Shown: piece after piece, positions 36,010-44,674 of the stretch | Layout of the letters: each line of letters opens with the position of its first letter | Position numbering within the stretch: position 1 is the first letter of the stretch | DNA from: JASDSY01 sp041441465 | GTDB lineage: Bacteria; Muiribacteriota; UBA9980 | Assembly (NCBI GenBank): GCA_041441465.1 | Contig: JASDSY010000031.1 | Location: 186,001 to 250,000 of the forward strand | Direction of reading: 5' to 3' | Length of the DNA: 64,000 nucleotides | Notes under the pieces: model-generated | What the model was told of the DNA's origin: nothing | Seen by the model: the letters and a program-made list of their open reading frames with translations, nothing else | Database searches by the model: none | Program-made: the position numbers and the translations under genes

Positions 36010-36989
36010 ATGATTTTATGTTATTTACATATTTTAAAAAAACTGCAAAATTAGTATATAGAGTTAGTTTAGGTATTGTGGATACTCCAGCGATTGTATT
36101 GCTATACCATAGAATCAATAAACTTGATAATGATCGTCAACTATTAAGCGTGACTCCTGAAAATTTTTACGAACAAATAAATTATTTAAAAAAAAGATAT
36201 AATATACTTGATATAGATGAATTTATATACCATATTGAAAATAATATAAAATTTCATCCTAAAAGTCTAATAATTACTTTTGACGATGGATATGCTGATA
36301 ACTATATTTATGGGTTGCCGGTATTAAAAGATTTAAAAATTCAGGCGTTATTTTTTATTTCTAGTGCAAATATAGATACTAATAATGAATTTTGGTGGGA
36401 TTTTATCGAAACTATTTATGATTCTTGTGATATAAATATATTAAGGGAAGTTTTGATTGAAAGTAAAATTATATGCGATGGTAAAATTAATAATACTGAA
36501 ATATATAATTATCTTCATTATTTTTTTAAATTTAAAAAAGCAAACGAAAGAGATTCAATTATTGCCGAAATTTCAAGAAAATTAAATTATAAACCTAAGT
36601 TTCAAAATAGATGCCTTTCAAAAAGAGAATTGTTAAATTTTTCAAAATCAAAATATGCGGTTATAGGCTCTCACACTCATAATCATGCACCATTAAGTGT
36701 GTATAATTTTGAAGAGCAGCTTAATGAAATAAAAATGTCAAATAATGAAATAGAAAATATAATAAAAAAGCCAATAAAATATTTTTCATATCCGTTTGGA
36801 ATGCCAGCATTAGATTATAATGAAACAAGCATTGATTTATGTAAAGAGATTGGTTTTAAAGCAGTATTTTCAAATTTTTATTTTCAGGTTCATAAATGGA
36901 CTGATAGATACCAAATTCCAAGAATGTTAGTAAGAAATTGGGAATTTAGCGAGTTTCAAAAATATATTAACAAATTTTTTAATTTTTAA
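36006..36989 (+). CDS. Polysaccharide deacetylase family protein
   Basis: A 327-residue carbohydrate esterase 4-type protein. Seen: LLYHRI at 32-37, the metal-site motif TFDDGYADN at 91-99 and the histidine motif GSHTHNHAPL near 220. No signal peptide is visible, so it may act on the lipid-linked sugar in the cytoplasm or be a membrane-associated enzyme. Removes N-acetyl groups from amino sugars in known members. Confidence 0.88.
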   Translation: MNDFMLFTYFKKTAKLVYRVSLGIVDTPAIVLLYHRINKLDNDRQLLSVTPENFYEQINYLKKRYNILDIDEFIYHIENNIKFHPKSLIITFDDGYADNYIYGLPVLKDLKIQALFFISSANIDTNNEFWWDFIETIYDSCDINILREVLIESKIICDGKINNTEIYNYLHYFFKFKKANERDSIIAEISRKLNYKPKFQNRCLSKRELLNFSKSKYAVIGSHTHNHAPLSVYNFEEQLNEIKMSNNEIENIIKKPIKYFSYPFGMPALDYNETSIDLCKEIGFKAVFSNFYFQVHKWTDRYQIPRMLVRNWEFSEFQKYINKFFNF

Positions 36990-36991
36990 TT

Positions 36992-38263
36992 ATGAGTGAA
37001 AATATTAAAATTTCAATTTTTAATTCTAAAGATATCGAAGGCGGAGCGGCCGTTTCTGCGTTTAGGCTTTATCAGGGTTTGAAAAAAATTGGCGGAATTG
37101 ATGCATCTTATATTGTTAACAATAAAAAAACGGATTTTAATGATGTGATTAGCGCTGAGACTAAATTTCAAAAATTATTCTGCAATTTGGTTGGAGTTAT
37201 TGATAAAATTCCTTTAATGTTGTATTATAATAGACAAAAATCAACATGGTCGAATAATTATTTCCCAAATATTTTTTTATCGTCTTATTTAGATCGTGCT
37301 TCATATGATATTGCTAATGTTCATTGGATTGGCGGAGGATTTTTTCCGGTATATATGTTGAATAAAATCGGAAAACCCCTGGTATTTACGCTTCACGACT
37401 CATGGATATTTACTGGTGGGTGCCATTTGCCTCTGAATTGTGATAATTTTATCAAAGGTTGCGGGAAATGCCCTCAATTAAACAGTAATTCAAAATATGA
37501 TTTGAGTCGTTTGAATTTAAACAAAAAGCATGAAGTTCTTTCGAAAATAAAACGAAAAATTTTTGTATGTCCTAGTAATTGGCTTTCAAAAATAGCTTCA
37601 AAAAGTTCTGTACTAAAAGATTTTGATATTAGAGTAATTCCAAATGGGATAGATATAAATAGTTTTAGACAGATTGAAAAAGAAGTTGCACGTAAAATAT
37701 TGGGAATAGATTTAAACAAAAAAATTATATTATCCGGTGCTAAGAATTTTATTAGTGATAAAATAAAAGGTTATTCTTTATTCATAAATTCGATAAATTT
37801 GTTTTTAGATAAAATAAATGATTCACAGAATTATGAAATAATTTTATTTGGTGCTTCTAAGCCTGTAAATAATGTTGAATTAAGATTAAAAACAAATTAT
37901 ATTTCATATTTATATGATGAAGTAAGCCTTAGGTTATTGTATTCTGCTGCTGATATTATGGTTGTTCCTTCTATTACGGAAAACTTGCCCAATACGATAA
38001 TGGAATCATTAGCTTGTGGTACTCCAGTAGTTGCTTTTAACATTGGTGGAATATCTGATTTAGTTGATCATAAAATTAATGGCTATTTAGCTAGTCCATT
38101 TGATGAGAATGATCTGGTAAATGGTATGTTATGGATCTTATCATCTGATGAGAAACACTATTTAAATATATCAAATAATTGTAAGACTAAGATTATAAAA
38201 GGTTTTAGTTTAAATGATCAGTCATATTCATATTTGAGTTTATTTAAAGAATTACTAAAGTAA
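36992..38263 (+). CDS. GT4 family glycosyltransferase
   Basis: A 423-residue GT-B transferase. Seen: EGGAAVSAFRLYQGL near the start, FTLHDSWIFTGGCHLPLNCDNF with a following C-x2-C pair (GCGKCPQL), ILSGAKNF, and the donor motif VPSITENLPNTIMESLACGTPVVAF. This GGC-H/CGKCP subtype is common in capsule clusters. Two bases after the deacetylase stop. Confidence 0.9.
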   Translation: MSENIKISIFNSKDIEGGAAVSAFRLYQGLKKIGGIDASYIVNNKKTDFNDVISAETKFQKLFCNLVGVIDKIPLMLYYNRQKSTWSNNYFPNIFLSSYLDRASYDIANVHWIGGGFFPVYMLNKIGKPLVFTLHDSWIFTGGCHLPLNCDNFIKGCGKCPQLNSNSKYDLSRLNLNKKHEVLSKIKRKIFVCPSNWLSKIASKSSVLKDFDIRVIPNGIDINSFRQIEKEVARKILGIDLNKKIILSGAKNFISDKIKGYSLFINSINLFLDKINDSQNYEIILFGASKPVNNVELRLKTNYISYLYDEVSLRLLYSAADIMVVPSITENLPNTIMESLACGTPVVAFNIGGISDLVDHKINGYLASPFDENDLVNGMLWILSSDEKHYLNISNNCKTKIIKGFSLNDQSYSYLSLFKELLK

Positions 38264-38288
38264 AGTTATAAAGAATAGGAAAATGAAT

Positions 38289-39338
38289 ATGAAAATTTTA
38301 ATTACCGGTACTGCCGGTTTTATTGGGTTTCATCTAGCATCTAAGTTGATCGAGCGCGGCGATGAAGTTATCGGACTTGATAATATAAACGATTATTACG
38401 ACGTTAATTTGAAATATTCACGCCTTGCCGTTCACGGTATCGATAAAAATGCCATAAAATATGGCGAGCTTGTCAATAGTTCGAAATACCCTAATTATAA
38501 ATTCATGAAGCTTAATCTGGAAGACCGCGAAAATATTCAAAGTTTATTCAAAAATGAAAAATTTGACAAAGTTTGTAACCTTGCTGCTCAGGCTGGAGTT
38601 CGTTATTCAATTACGAATCCTTATGCCTACATAGATTCTAATATTGTAGGTTTTATAAATATACTGGAAGCGTGCAGGCATAATAACATAAAGCATCTGG
38701 CGTATGCGTCGAGTTCCTCGGTTTATGGATTAAATACGCAGATGCCGTTTTCGACGTCGCATAATGTCGACCATCCGATTTCTTTATATGCGGCTACAAA
38801 AAAGTCAAATGAGCTGATGGCGCATACATATAGTTATCTTTACAAAATACCGACGACGGGCCTTCGCTTTTTTACGGTTTACGGACCGTGGGGCCGTCCT
38901 GATATGGCGCTTTTTTTATTCACTAAAGCTATAATCGGCGGCAAATCTATTGACGTATTTAATAATGGCGAAATGAGCCGCGATTTTACATATATTGACG
39001 ATATTATAAACGGTGTTATACGCGTAATCGATAATCCTCCGGAGCCCGATGAAAAATGGTTCGGTGAGGATCCGTCAAAAAGCAGCGCGCCTTATAAAGT
39101 TTATAATATAGGAAACAGCGCGCCCGTAAAGCTTCTTGATTTTATAGAAGCTCTCGAGACGGCGCTTGACAGGAAAGCTGTTAAAAATATGATGCCGATG
39201 CAGGCCGGCGATGTTTCGGCGACGTGGGCAGATGTTTCTGATTTAATTAAGAATCTTGATTATAAACCCGATACGCCCGTTAAAAAAGGCATCGAGAAAT
39301 TCGTTGAATGGTATAAAGAGTATTATGGAGTTAAATAG
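38289..39338 (+). CDS. NAD-dependent nucleotide-sugar 4-epimerase (copy A)
   Basis: Extended SDR of the UDP-glucuronate 4-epimerase (CapI) type, about 349 residues. Seen: ILITGTAGFIGFHLA, GLDNINDYYDVNLK, NLAAQAGVRYSI and YAATKKSNE (Tyr-x3-Lys), WGRPDMALF. I choose the ATG at 38289 because AGGA lies 8 bases before it; ATG 38283 is too close. It precedes the dehydrogenase by one base, so together they would make a UDP-uronic acid and its C4 epimer. Nearly identical in protein sequence to the gene at 47518 but with different codon use. Confidence 0.9.
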   Translation: MKILITGTAGFIGFHLASKLIERGDEVIGLDNINDYYDVNLKYSRLAVHGIDKNAIKYGELVNSSKYPNYKFMKLNLEDRENIQSLFKNEKFDKVCNLAAQAGVRYSITNPYAYIDSNIVGFINILEACRHNNIKHLAYASSSSVYGLNTQMPFSTSHNVDHPISLYAATKKSNELMAHTYSYLYKIPTTGLRFFTVYGPWGRPDMALFLFTKAIIGGKSIDVFNNGEMSRDFTYIDDIINGVIRVIDNPPEPDEKWFGEDPSKSSAPYKVYNIGNSAPVKLLDFIEALETALDRKAVKNMMPMQAGDVSATWADVSDLIKNLDYKPDTPVKKGIEKFVEWYKEYYGVK

Positions 39339-39339
39339 T

Positions 39340-40608
39340 ATGGATAAAAATGATATAAAAATAGGTATTATAGGCCTTGGTTATGTTGGATTGCCGCTTG
39401 CCGTAGAATTTGGAAAGCATTATAAAACAATAGGGTTTGATATACTGCAAAAAAGGGTTGACGAACTTACCGCCGGAATTGATAGGACGCTCGAAGTGGT
39501 GCCTGAAAAGCTAAAGAGTTCGGTATTGATTTCTTATACTACAAATCTCGATGATTTGCGTATTTGCAATTATTACATAGTTACAGTTCCGACGCCGATT
39601 GACCGTCATAAAAATCCTGATTTGAAACCGTTGATTAAAGCGAGTGAAACGGTTGGCAAAGTATTAAAAAAAGGCGATATTGTCATATATGAGTCGACGG
39701 TATATCCAGGCGCAACTGAGGAAGATTGCGTGCCTGTTCTTGAAAAATTTTCCGGCCTTAAATTTAATATCGATTTTTATTGCGGGTACAGCCCTGAAAG
39801 GATAAATCCGGGCGATAAAACTCATACAGTTTCTAAAATAAAAAAAGTAACTTCCGGTTCGACGAAACAGGCCGCCGAAAAAGTCAACGCTCTTTATTCT
39901 TCGATAATAGAAGCCGGAACTCATATGGCGCCTTCTATAAAAGTCGCGGAAGCCGCCAAAGTTATAGAAAATACCCAGCGCGATATAAATATAGCGTTCA
40001 TTAATGAACTTTCGCTCATTTTTAACAAAATGGGCATTGATACAAATTCGGTGCTGGAAGCAGCGGGGACGAAGTGGAATTTTTTGAATTTCAAGCCCGG
40101 ACTCGTAGGCGGTCACTGCATCGGCGTCGACCCTTATTATCTTACTTTTAAGGCGAAGAGCCTTGGATATAACCCCGAAGTTATTCTGGCAGGGCGCCGA
40201 ATCAATGACAATATGGGGATTTATGTCGCAAACCAGGTCATAAAGCTTATGATAAAAAAAGGACACACCATAAATAAATCGCGGATACTGGTGCTGGGGA
40301 TGACATTTAAGGAAAATGTTCCCGATATACGAAATTCGCGTGTAATAGATATAATAAACGAGTTAAATGAATTTGGCTGCGATATCGATATTTATGATCC
40401 GTGGGCCGATATGCAGGAAGTGTATGACGAATACGGCGTTAAAATGATAGCCGAAAACGAAATGAAATCTAAATATGACGCTGTGATTCTGGCCGTTGCC
40501 CACGAAAAATTCGAGTCGTTCGATTTAAATAAATTTAAAAACCATAACACCGTAATTTACGATATAAAAGGCGTAATTAAAAGCGTGAAAGTGGACGGCA
40601 GATTATAA
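39340..40608 (+). CDS. Nucleotide-sugar 6-dehydrogenase, TviB-type (copy A)
   Basis: UDP-HexNAc or UDP-glucose 6-dehydrogenase of 422 residues that oxidises C6 to a carboxylate. Seen: GIIGLGYVGLPLAVEFG at 9-25, VTVPTPID, YESTVYPGATEEDCVPVLE, GYSPERINPGD, the catalytic cysteine in GGHCIGVDPYYL, and FKENVPDIRNS. These motifs are those of the Vi-antigen TviB / WbpO-like branch. A longer frame reaches back to 39256, but the ATG at 39340 matches the family and the second copy. Confidence 0.92.
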   Translation: MDKNDIKIGIIGLGYVGLPLAVEFGKHYKTIGFDILQKRVDELTAGIDRTLEVVPEKLKSSVLISYTTNLDDLRICNYYIVTVPTPIDRHKNPDLKPLIKASETVGKVLKKGDIVIYESTVYPGATEEDCVPVLEKFSGLKFNIDFYCGYSPERINPGDKTHTVSKIKKVTSGSTKQAAEKVNALYSSIIEAGTHMAPSIKVAEAAKVIENTQRDINIAFINELSLIFNKMGIDTNSVLEAAGTKWNFLNFKPGLVGGHCIGVDPYYLTFKAKSLGYNPEVILAGRRINDNMGIYVANQVIKLMIKKGHTINKSRILVLGMTFKENVPDIRNSRVIDIINELNEFGCDIDIYDPWADMQEVYDEYGVKMIAENEMKSKYDAVILAVAHEKFESFDLNKFKNHNTVIYDIKGVIKSVKVDGRL

Positions 40609-40635
40609 AAAAAATATTTTTGATGGACCGTGTTC

Positions 40636-40656
40636 AAAAATCCATCCTGGATTTTT
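40636..40656 (+). terminator. Hairpin after dehydrogenase copy A
   Basis: AAAAATCCA (40636-40644), loop TCC, TGGATTTTT (40648-40656): a perfect 9-bp stem ending in five T, 28 bases after the stop codon. Confidence 0.6.
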
Positions 40657-40854
40657 ACAGGACGTTTTTATCCTCCTTGGCGCGCCCTGCATTAGTTTGT
40701 TCATGTCTGTCAGCCACTATTCTCAGTTGCTCTTGCCATTCATTGCTCCGCAACTTCCGAAATGTCCCTCAAAAATATTTTTATTATATATATTTTTTGC
40801 AAGTGAAGGTTTTGAATAAATAAGAAATAGATTGTGTTTGAAAATCCTGAAAAT

Positions 40855-40893
40855 AAAAACTCCGGCAACTATAAGAAATTTGCCGGAGTTTTT
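40855..40893. terminator. Bidirectional terminator
   Basis: Perfect 14-bp stem: AAAAACTCCGGCAA (40855-40868) and TTGCCGGAGTTTTT (40880-40893), 11-base loop, with A-run and T-run at opposite ends. It can serve both the plus-strand cluster and fcl on the minus strand. Confidence 0.85.
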
Positions 40894-40917
40894 TGTCTTA
40901 AGAAGTTATTGAAAAAA

Positions 40918-41856
40918 TTATTTTATGTTGTTTTTGTACCATTCAATTGTATTTTTAAGGCCTTCCTCAAATTTGACTTTCGCCCTGAATCTGAATTCAT
41001 CAAATGCCCTTTGAGTGTCGAGGCATCTGCGCGGCTGGCCGTCAGGTTTTGTCGAATCGTATACGATTTTTCCTTTGAATCCGCATAAGTCAGCTATTAA
41101 TTTAATAAGGTCTTTAATTTTTATTTCAAAACCGGCACCTATATTTACCGGCTCGCTTTTTTCATACTTCTCAGTCGCTAAAACTATGGCTTCGGCGGCG
41201 TCTTCTGCGTATAAGAATTCGCGGCTCGCTTCGCCCGTTCCCCATACCACGATTTCTTTGTCGTTGTTTTTTATAGCGTCGACGCATTTTTTGATAAGCG
41301 CTGGAATAACGTGTGACGATGCAGGATTAAAATTATCGCGCGGCCCGTAAAGGTTGACCGGCAACAGGAATATTGAATTAAATCCATATTGCTGCCTGTA
41401 TGCCTGGCTCTGTACGAGCATCATTTTTTTTGCAAGGCCGTAAGGCGCGTTGGTTTCTTCAGGATAGCCGCCCCATAATTCTTCCTCTTTAAACGGCACA
41501 GGCGTAAATTTCGGATAAGCGCAAATCGTTCCGAGCGCCACGAATTTTTCGACGTTCATGAGTCTTGCGTATTCTATCAATTGTATTCCCATTATCATAT
41601 TGTCGTAAAAATATTTTCCGGGATTTTCGCGGTTAGCGCCTATGCCGCCTACAACAGCAGCTAAATGGATTATGATTTCAGGTTTTTCTTTATTGAAAAG
41701 CTTGATTATCGCGTCGCGGTCACGCAGGTCGTATTCCTCTATCTTAGGTACGAACACATTTTTACAGCCGCGCGCAGCCAGTTTTTCTAAAATAAAAGAA
41801 CCTAAAAATCCGGCGCCGCCAGTAACTATTATTTTTTTGTCTTTTAAGTTTAACAT
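40918..41856 (-). CDS. fcl: GDP-L-fucose synthase
   Basis: Epimerase-reductase that makes GDP-L-fucose from GDP-4-keto-6-deoxymannose. The 312 residues show IIVTGGAGFLGSFI, HLAAVVGGIGAN, NMIMGIQLIEYA, LGTICAYPKF, NAPYGLAKKM (Tyr-x3-Lys) and NLYGPRDNFNP, the Fcl/WcaG signatures. It is alone on this strand. GDP-mannose dehydratase (gmd) is not in the window, so the substrate must come from a gene elsewhere. Confidence 0.93.
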   Translation of the reverse strand: MLNLKDKKIIVTGGAGFLGSFILEKLAARGCKNVFVPKIEEYDLRDRDAIIKLFNKEKPEIIIHLAAVVGGIGANRENPGKYFYDNMIMGIQLIEYARLMNVEKFVALGTICAYPKFTPVPFKEEELWGGYPEETNAPYGLAKKMMLVQSQAYRQQYGFNSIFLLPVNLYGPRDNFNPASSHVIPALIKKCVDAIKNNDKEIVVWGTGEASREFLYAEDAAEAIVLATEKYEKSEPVNIGAGFEIKIKDLIKLIADLCGFKGKIVYDSTKPDGQPRRCLDTQRAFDEFRFRAKVKFEEGLKNTIEWYKNNIK

Positions 41857-42111
41857 CTTACTTACCTCTTAATATGACATATATTAAAAATTTAATAAAT
41901 TGTTGCAGTATATTTAAACATGATTTTACAGGATTTTAAGGCAATTTGCAATAATTTTATTGTATTTGTGTTAAATTTAAACTAAAATGTACTGGCTTGC
42001 TTGAAAAATAGTATTTTGAATTATTAATTTTTTACTTTAAATTGCTTGTATTTTATTAAAAAAATTATTTCATAAGTGAATAGTTGTTATTTTAACTCTA
42101 TTGTTAAATTA

Positions 42112-42140
42112 TTGAATTAAAATATTGATTATAGTATAAT
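42112..42140 (+). promoter_or_regulatory. Promoter giving a probably leaderless vanZ-like mRNA
   Basis: TTGAAT (42112-42117), 17-base spacer, TATAAT (42135-42140). The ATG follows at 42148, only 7 bases after the -10, so transcription would start at or next to the start codon. No ribosome site is seen. Confidence 0.55.
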
Positions 42141-42147
42141 AATATTT

Positions 42148-42633
42148 ATGAAAAACTTTAAATTTACTTCATTGATTTATGCTTTAATAATTGTTTGGGC
42201 TTTCGTAATTTATTGCTTTTCATCTCAGTCGGGAACTCAATCTGCCGCACTAAGTGAAAAAACATTAAAATATATAGCTAAGTTCATAATGCCTGATTTT
42301 GAAAAACTATCATTACAAACGCAGAATGAAATTTTAAATGAAATGGGCCACAGGCGCATCAGAAAAATAGCCCATATTTTATTATATGCGGTCTTTGCGA
42401 TTCTCATAATGACAGCGTTAAATCGTTATGAATCGAATTTCTGGCAAAAATGTCTGGTTGCCATAATGGTTTGTATTATTTACGCAGTATTAGACGAATG
42501 GCACCAGTATTATGTGAAAGGCCGAGCTTCACAAACATTTGATATTGCGGTTGACGCTCTCGGAGCGTTTATAGGAAGTTTATTATTTATGTCTTTAAAC
42601 AAAATAGGCGGTTATATCAAAATGCGGCAATGA
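42148..42633 (+). CDS. VanZ-like membrane protein
   Basis: A 161-residue protein with four hydrophobic segments and VanZ-family pattern: FSSQSG near residue 26, RKIAHILLYAVFA at about 73-85, DEWHQYYVKGRASQTFDIAVDALGAFIG at about 114-141. VanZ members affect teicoplanin resistance in enterococci; most are of unknown function. Monocistronic, between fcl and the AAA/DUF4276 pair. Confidence 0.85.
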   Translation: MKNFKFTSLIYALIIVWAFVIYCFSSQSGTQSAALSEKTLKYIAKFIMPDFEKLSLQTQNEILNEMGHRRIRKIAHILLYAVFAILIMTALNRYESNFWQKCLVAIMVCIIYAVLDEWHQYYVKGRASQTFDIAVDALGAFIGSLLFMSLNKIGGYIKMRQ

Positions 42634-42720
42634 TTTTGTAATGTGTGTATATTTCAATATATAAATTTCTCATTGATATTGTTGCTATGGGTATTCTAAA
42701 ATAAAATTTAAATAATAAGG

Positions 42721-43290
42721 TTATATTTGATTTGCTACCATATTTTTTAATCCTGAAATAAAGACATTAAAACTATGGGAAGTATTCTTTGTTGTTGATA
42801 AATATGTTCCTATTTTTTTTGATCCTGAAACTTTTTGATATTGATATTTCGTTAATATTTCAAGTTCTGTGGAAGGCTTGGATAAATTATCAGGCTGCCG
42901 GTATTTTTCCTTATATTGTTTAGCTGATAAGCCGTTGATTTTGAAAGCTTTTTCAACGGCTTTTAAATCTTCGATATACCAGCTTTCCAATTCATAACAG
43001 GCTATTCTAACTAAACAATTTTTGCCGGCATTTATGCATTTTTGAACTAACTCTGATTTTATATTGCAGCAATTGCCGCTATCTTTATCGCGAAGGATTA
43101 TGAATTTGCAATTAGGTTTATTCCATGATTTTAATTTATTTTCAATTTGTTTTTCTAAATCGCTCTTTCCTTCAAATACAATAAAAATAAAATTTAATTT
43201 AGTGTTAATATCCAAAAACAAATTCGGCAGAAATACTTTTAACATTTCACGAGCAGATGGCTCTTCGAGGAAAAAAACTAAATTAATCAC
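42721..43290 (-). CDS. DUF4276 (TOPRIM-like) protein
   Basis: A 189-residue protein with a TOPRIM-like arrangement: an early acidic LEEPSARE (residues 8-15), then ILRDKDSGN with the Asp-x-Asp pair near 70, and IACYELESWYIEDLKAV near 100, the typical DUF4276 marks. TOPRIM domains of this kind are nucleases. The start overlaps the stop of the AAA ATPase by 4 bases. AAA_21 plus TOPRIM/DUF4276 pairs resemble phage-defence modules; activity is inferred. Confidence 0.8.
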   Translation of the reverse strand: MINLVFFLEEPSAREMLKVFLPNLFLDINTKLNFIFIVFEGKSDLEKQIENKLKSWNKPNCKFIILRDKDSGNCCNIKSELVQKCINAGKNCLVRIACYELESWYIEDLKAVEKAFKINGLSAKQYKEKYRQPDNLSKPSTELEILTKYQYQKVSGSKKIGTYLSTTKNTSHSFNVFISGLKNMVANQI

Positions 43291-44474
43291 ATTGGATCAA
43301 CTCCTTCGAAAAAACCTTGTTTCCAGAGGTAACCCATCTGATCTCCGGATTCGATGAATTTTTTTAATTGTTCGTCTTCGCAGGCACACTTAATTTTTGT
43401 ATAACCCTTATCTTTAACTAACCAAAAAACTTCTTCTAATTTTGCGGCATTAAGAAAATCAGGCGAATGTGTTGAAACAAACACCTGACCGCCTTTTTTG
43501 GCATATTCCCTGAATTCTTCGGCAAGTTCCCATAATAGTTTCGGATAAAGTTGATTTTCAGGTTCTTCTACGCATAATAGCGGATGCGGCCTTGGGTCGT
43601 ACAGGAGCAATAAATATGCTAACATTTTTATTGTGCCGTCTGATACATAACGAGCCAAAAACGGATCTTTAAAGGTACCATCGTGAAATCGAAGGAGAAC
43701 TCTCCCTTCTTCGGTGGTTTTTACATCGACTTTGTTAATTCCGGGAATTCTTTCTTTTAATTTAGAAAGTATTTTGTCGAAAATTTTTTTATGACGTTGA
43801 TGTAAAAATTGTATAACATTAGATAAGTTTTCACCTTCGGTAGAAAGATGCTCTGCATAACTAAACTCACGCTCCGGACGTGCCATGCTGATATGAAAAT
43901 CAGATATATGCCAATTTTCAATTAGTTCTCCGAGAGCTTTAATTATCGGGAATTGTTCAAACTGTGACAATCCTTTAATTGCAAGAATATCCGGTGATTT
44001 TAAATTTTGTTCATTTCTTTTTAAAAGCGATTCGGATTTTACTTCGTCAAGTTCATTAATTACGGCTTCGCCTTTGCCAAATGAAAAATCCAAATATTTC
44101 CAGGGTTGACCTTTGCTTCCGCGGCGATATTTTAAGATTTCTCTTCTTATAACAGGCTGTCCGTTATCTTCGCTGATGGATATAAAATAAGTAGCTAAAG
44201 GAGAATCGAATTTTTGCCGAAACTTTAGTTCAATTTCAATATCGCCTTTTTGATTTCTGCTTTTTACTTCATTAAAACCCTTTGTTCCACCTAATTTTGT
44301 TAAAGCGGTATTTATATTCGATTGATAAGCATCTCGCAAGAATCCAAATACGCTTAATAAAGTGGATTTTCCTGTGCCGTTTGCACCGACAATTATACAA
44401 AAATTTGGAATATTTTTCATTTCTATGTTTTGAAAAGTTTTAAAGTTTTTTAATCTGATGCTTTCTATTTTCAT
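43287..44474 (-). CDS. AAA ATPase (AAA_21/OLD-like), defence-module partner
   Basis: A 395-residue SMC/RecF-type ATPase: opening IESIRLKNFKTFQNIEM, Walker A GANGTGKST at 30-38, signature-like YVSDGTIKMLAYLLLL, Walker B LLCVEEPENQLYP and the switch histidine in FVSTHSPDFLN. No membrane or DNA-binding domain is obvious. Operon with DUF4276. The ATPase probably senses a trigger and controls the TOPRIM nuclease, as in comparable two-gene systems (PARIS, RloAB); this is inference. Confidence 0.88.
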   Translation of the reverse strand: MKIESIRLKNFKTFQNIEMKNIPNFCIIVGANGTGKSTLLSVFGFLRDAYQSNINTALTKLGGTKGFNEVKSRNQKGDIEIELKFRQKFDSPLATYFISISEDNGQPVIRREILKYRRGSKGQPWKYLDFSFGKGEAVINELDEVKSESLLKRNEQNLKSPDILAIKGLSQFEQFPIIKALGELIENWHISDFHISMARPEREFSYAEHLSTEGENLSNVIQFLHQRHKKIFDKILSKLKERIPGINKVDVKTTEEGRVLLRFHDGTFKDPFLARYVSDGTIKMLAYLLLLYDPRPHPLLCVEEPENQLYPKLLWELAEEFREYAKKGGQVFVSTHSPDFLNAAKLEEVFWLVKDKGYTKIKCACEDEQLKKFIESGDQMGYLWKQGFFEGVDPM

Positions 44475-44613
44475 TTTTCACCGACCTGGCTATAACGATA
44501 TTTTATATTAAATGTAACAATTACTAAATTCAAATAACATTATATAATATGATTAATAAAAAATCAATTAACTCTTTGAATATATACAGTATTTTTTATT
44601 AAAGTAAATATAA

Positions 44614-44646
44614 AAAAACCGGCAATTATTAAATATGCCGGTTTTT
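44614..44646. terminator. Terminator after rmlB
   Basis: Perfect 11-bp stem AAAAACCGGCA (44614-44624) and TGCCGGTTTTT (44636-44646), 11-base loop. On the minus strand it ends the rmlABC transcript about 30 bases after the rmlB stop. Confidence 0.8.
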
Positions 44647-44674
44647 CTTTATCGAATTTAATTTTAATGAATAC

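Larger units (their letters stand above)
40609..40917. other. Intergenic stretch with G+C-rich segment and two hairpins
   Basis: No gene is supported. About 140 bases (40620-40760) are clearly richer in G+C than the flanks and contain a hairpin, and a second hairpin lies at 40855-40893. A 67-codon frame here has no family resemblance. It may be a degenerate dispersed repeat. Confidence 0.4.

Noticed and set aside
40620..40823. 67-codon frame in the gap after dehydrogenase copy A
   Set aside because: It starts in a hairpin, has no ribosome site and no family resemblance; the segment looks like non-coding repeat-type DNA.
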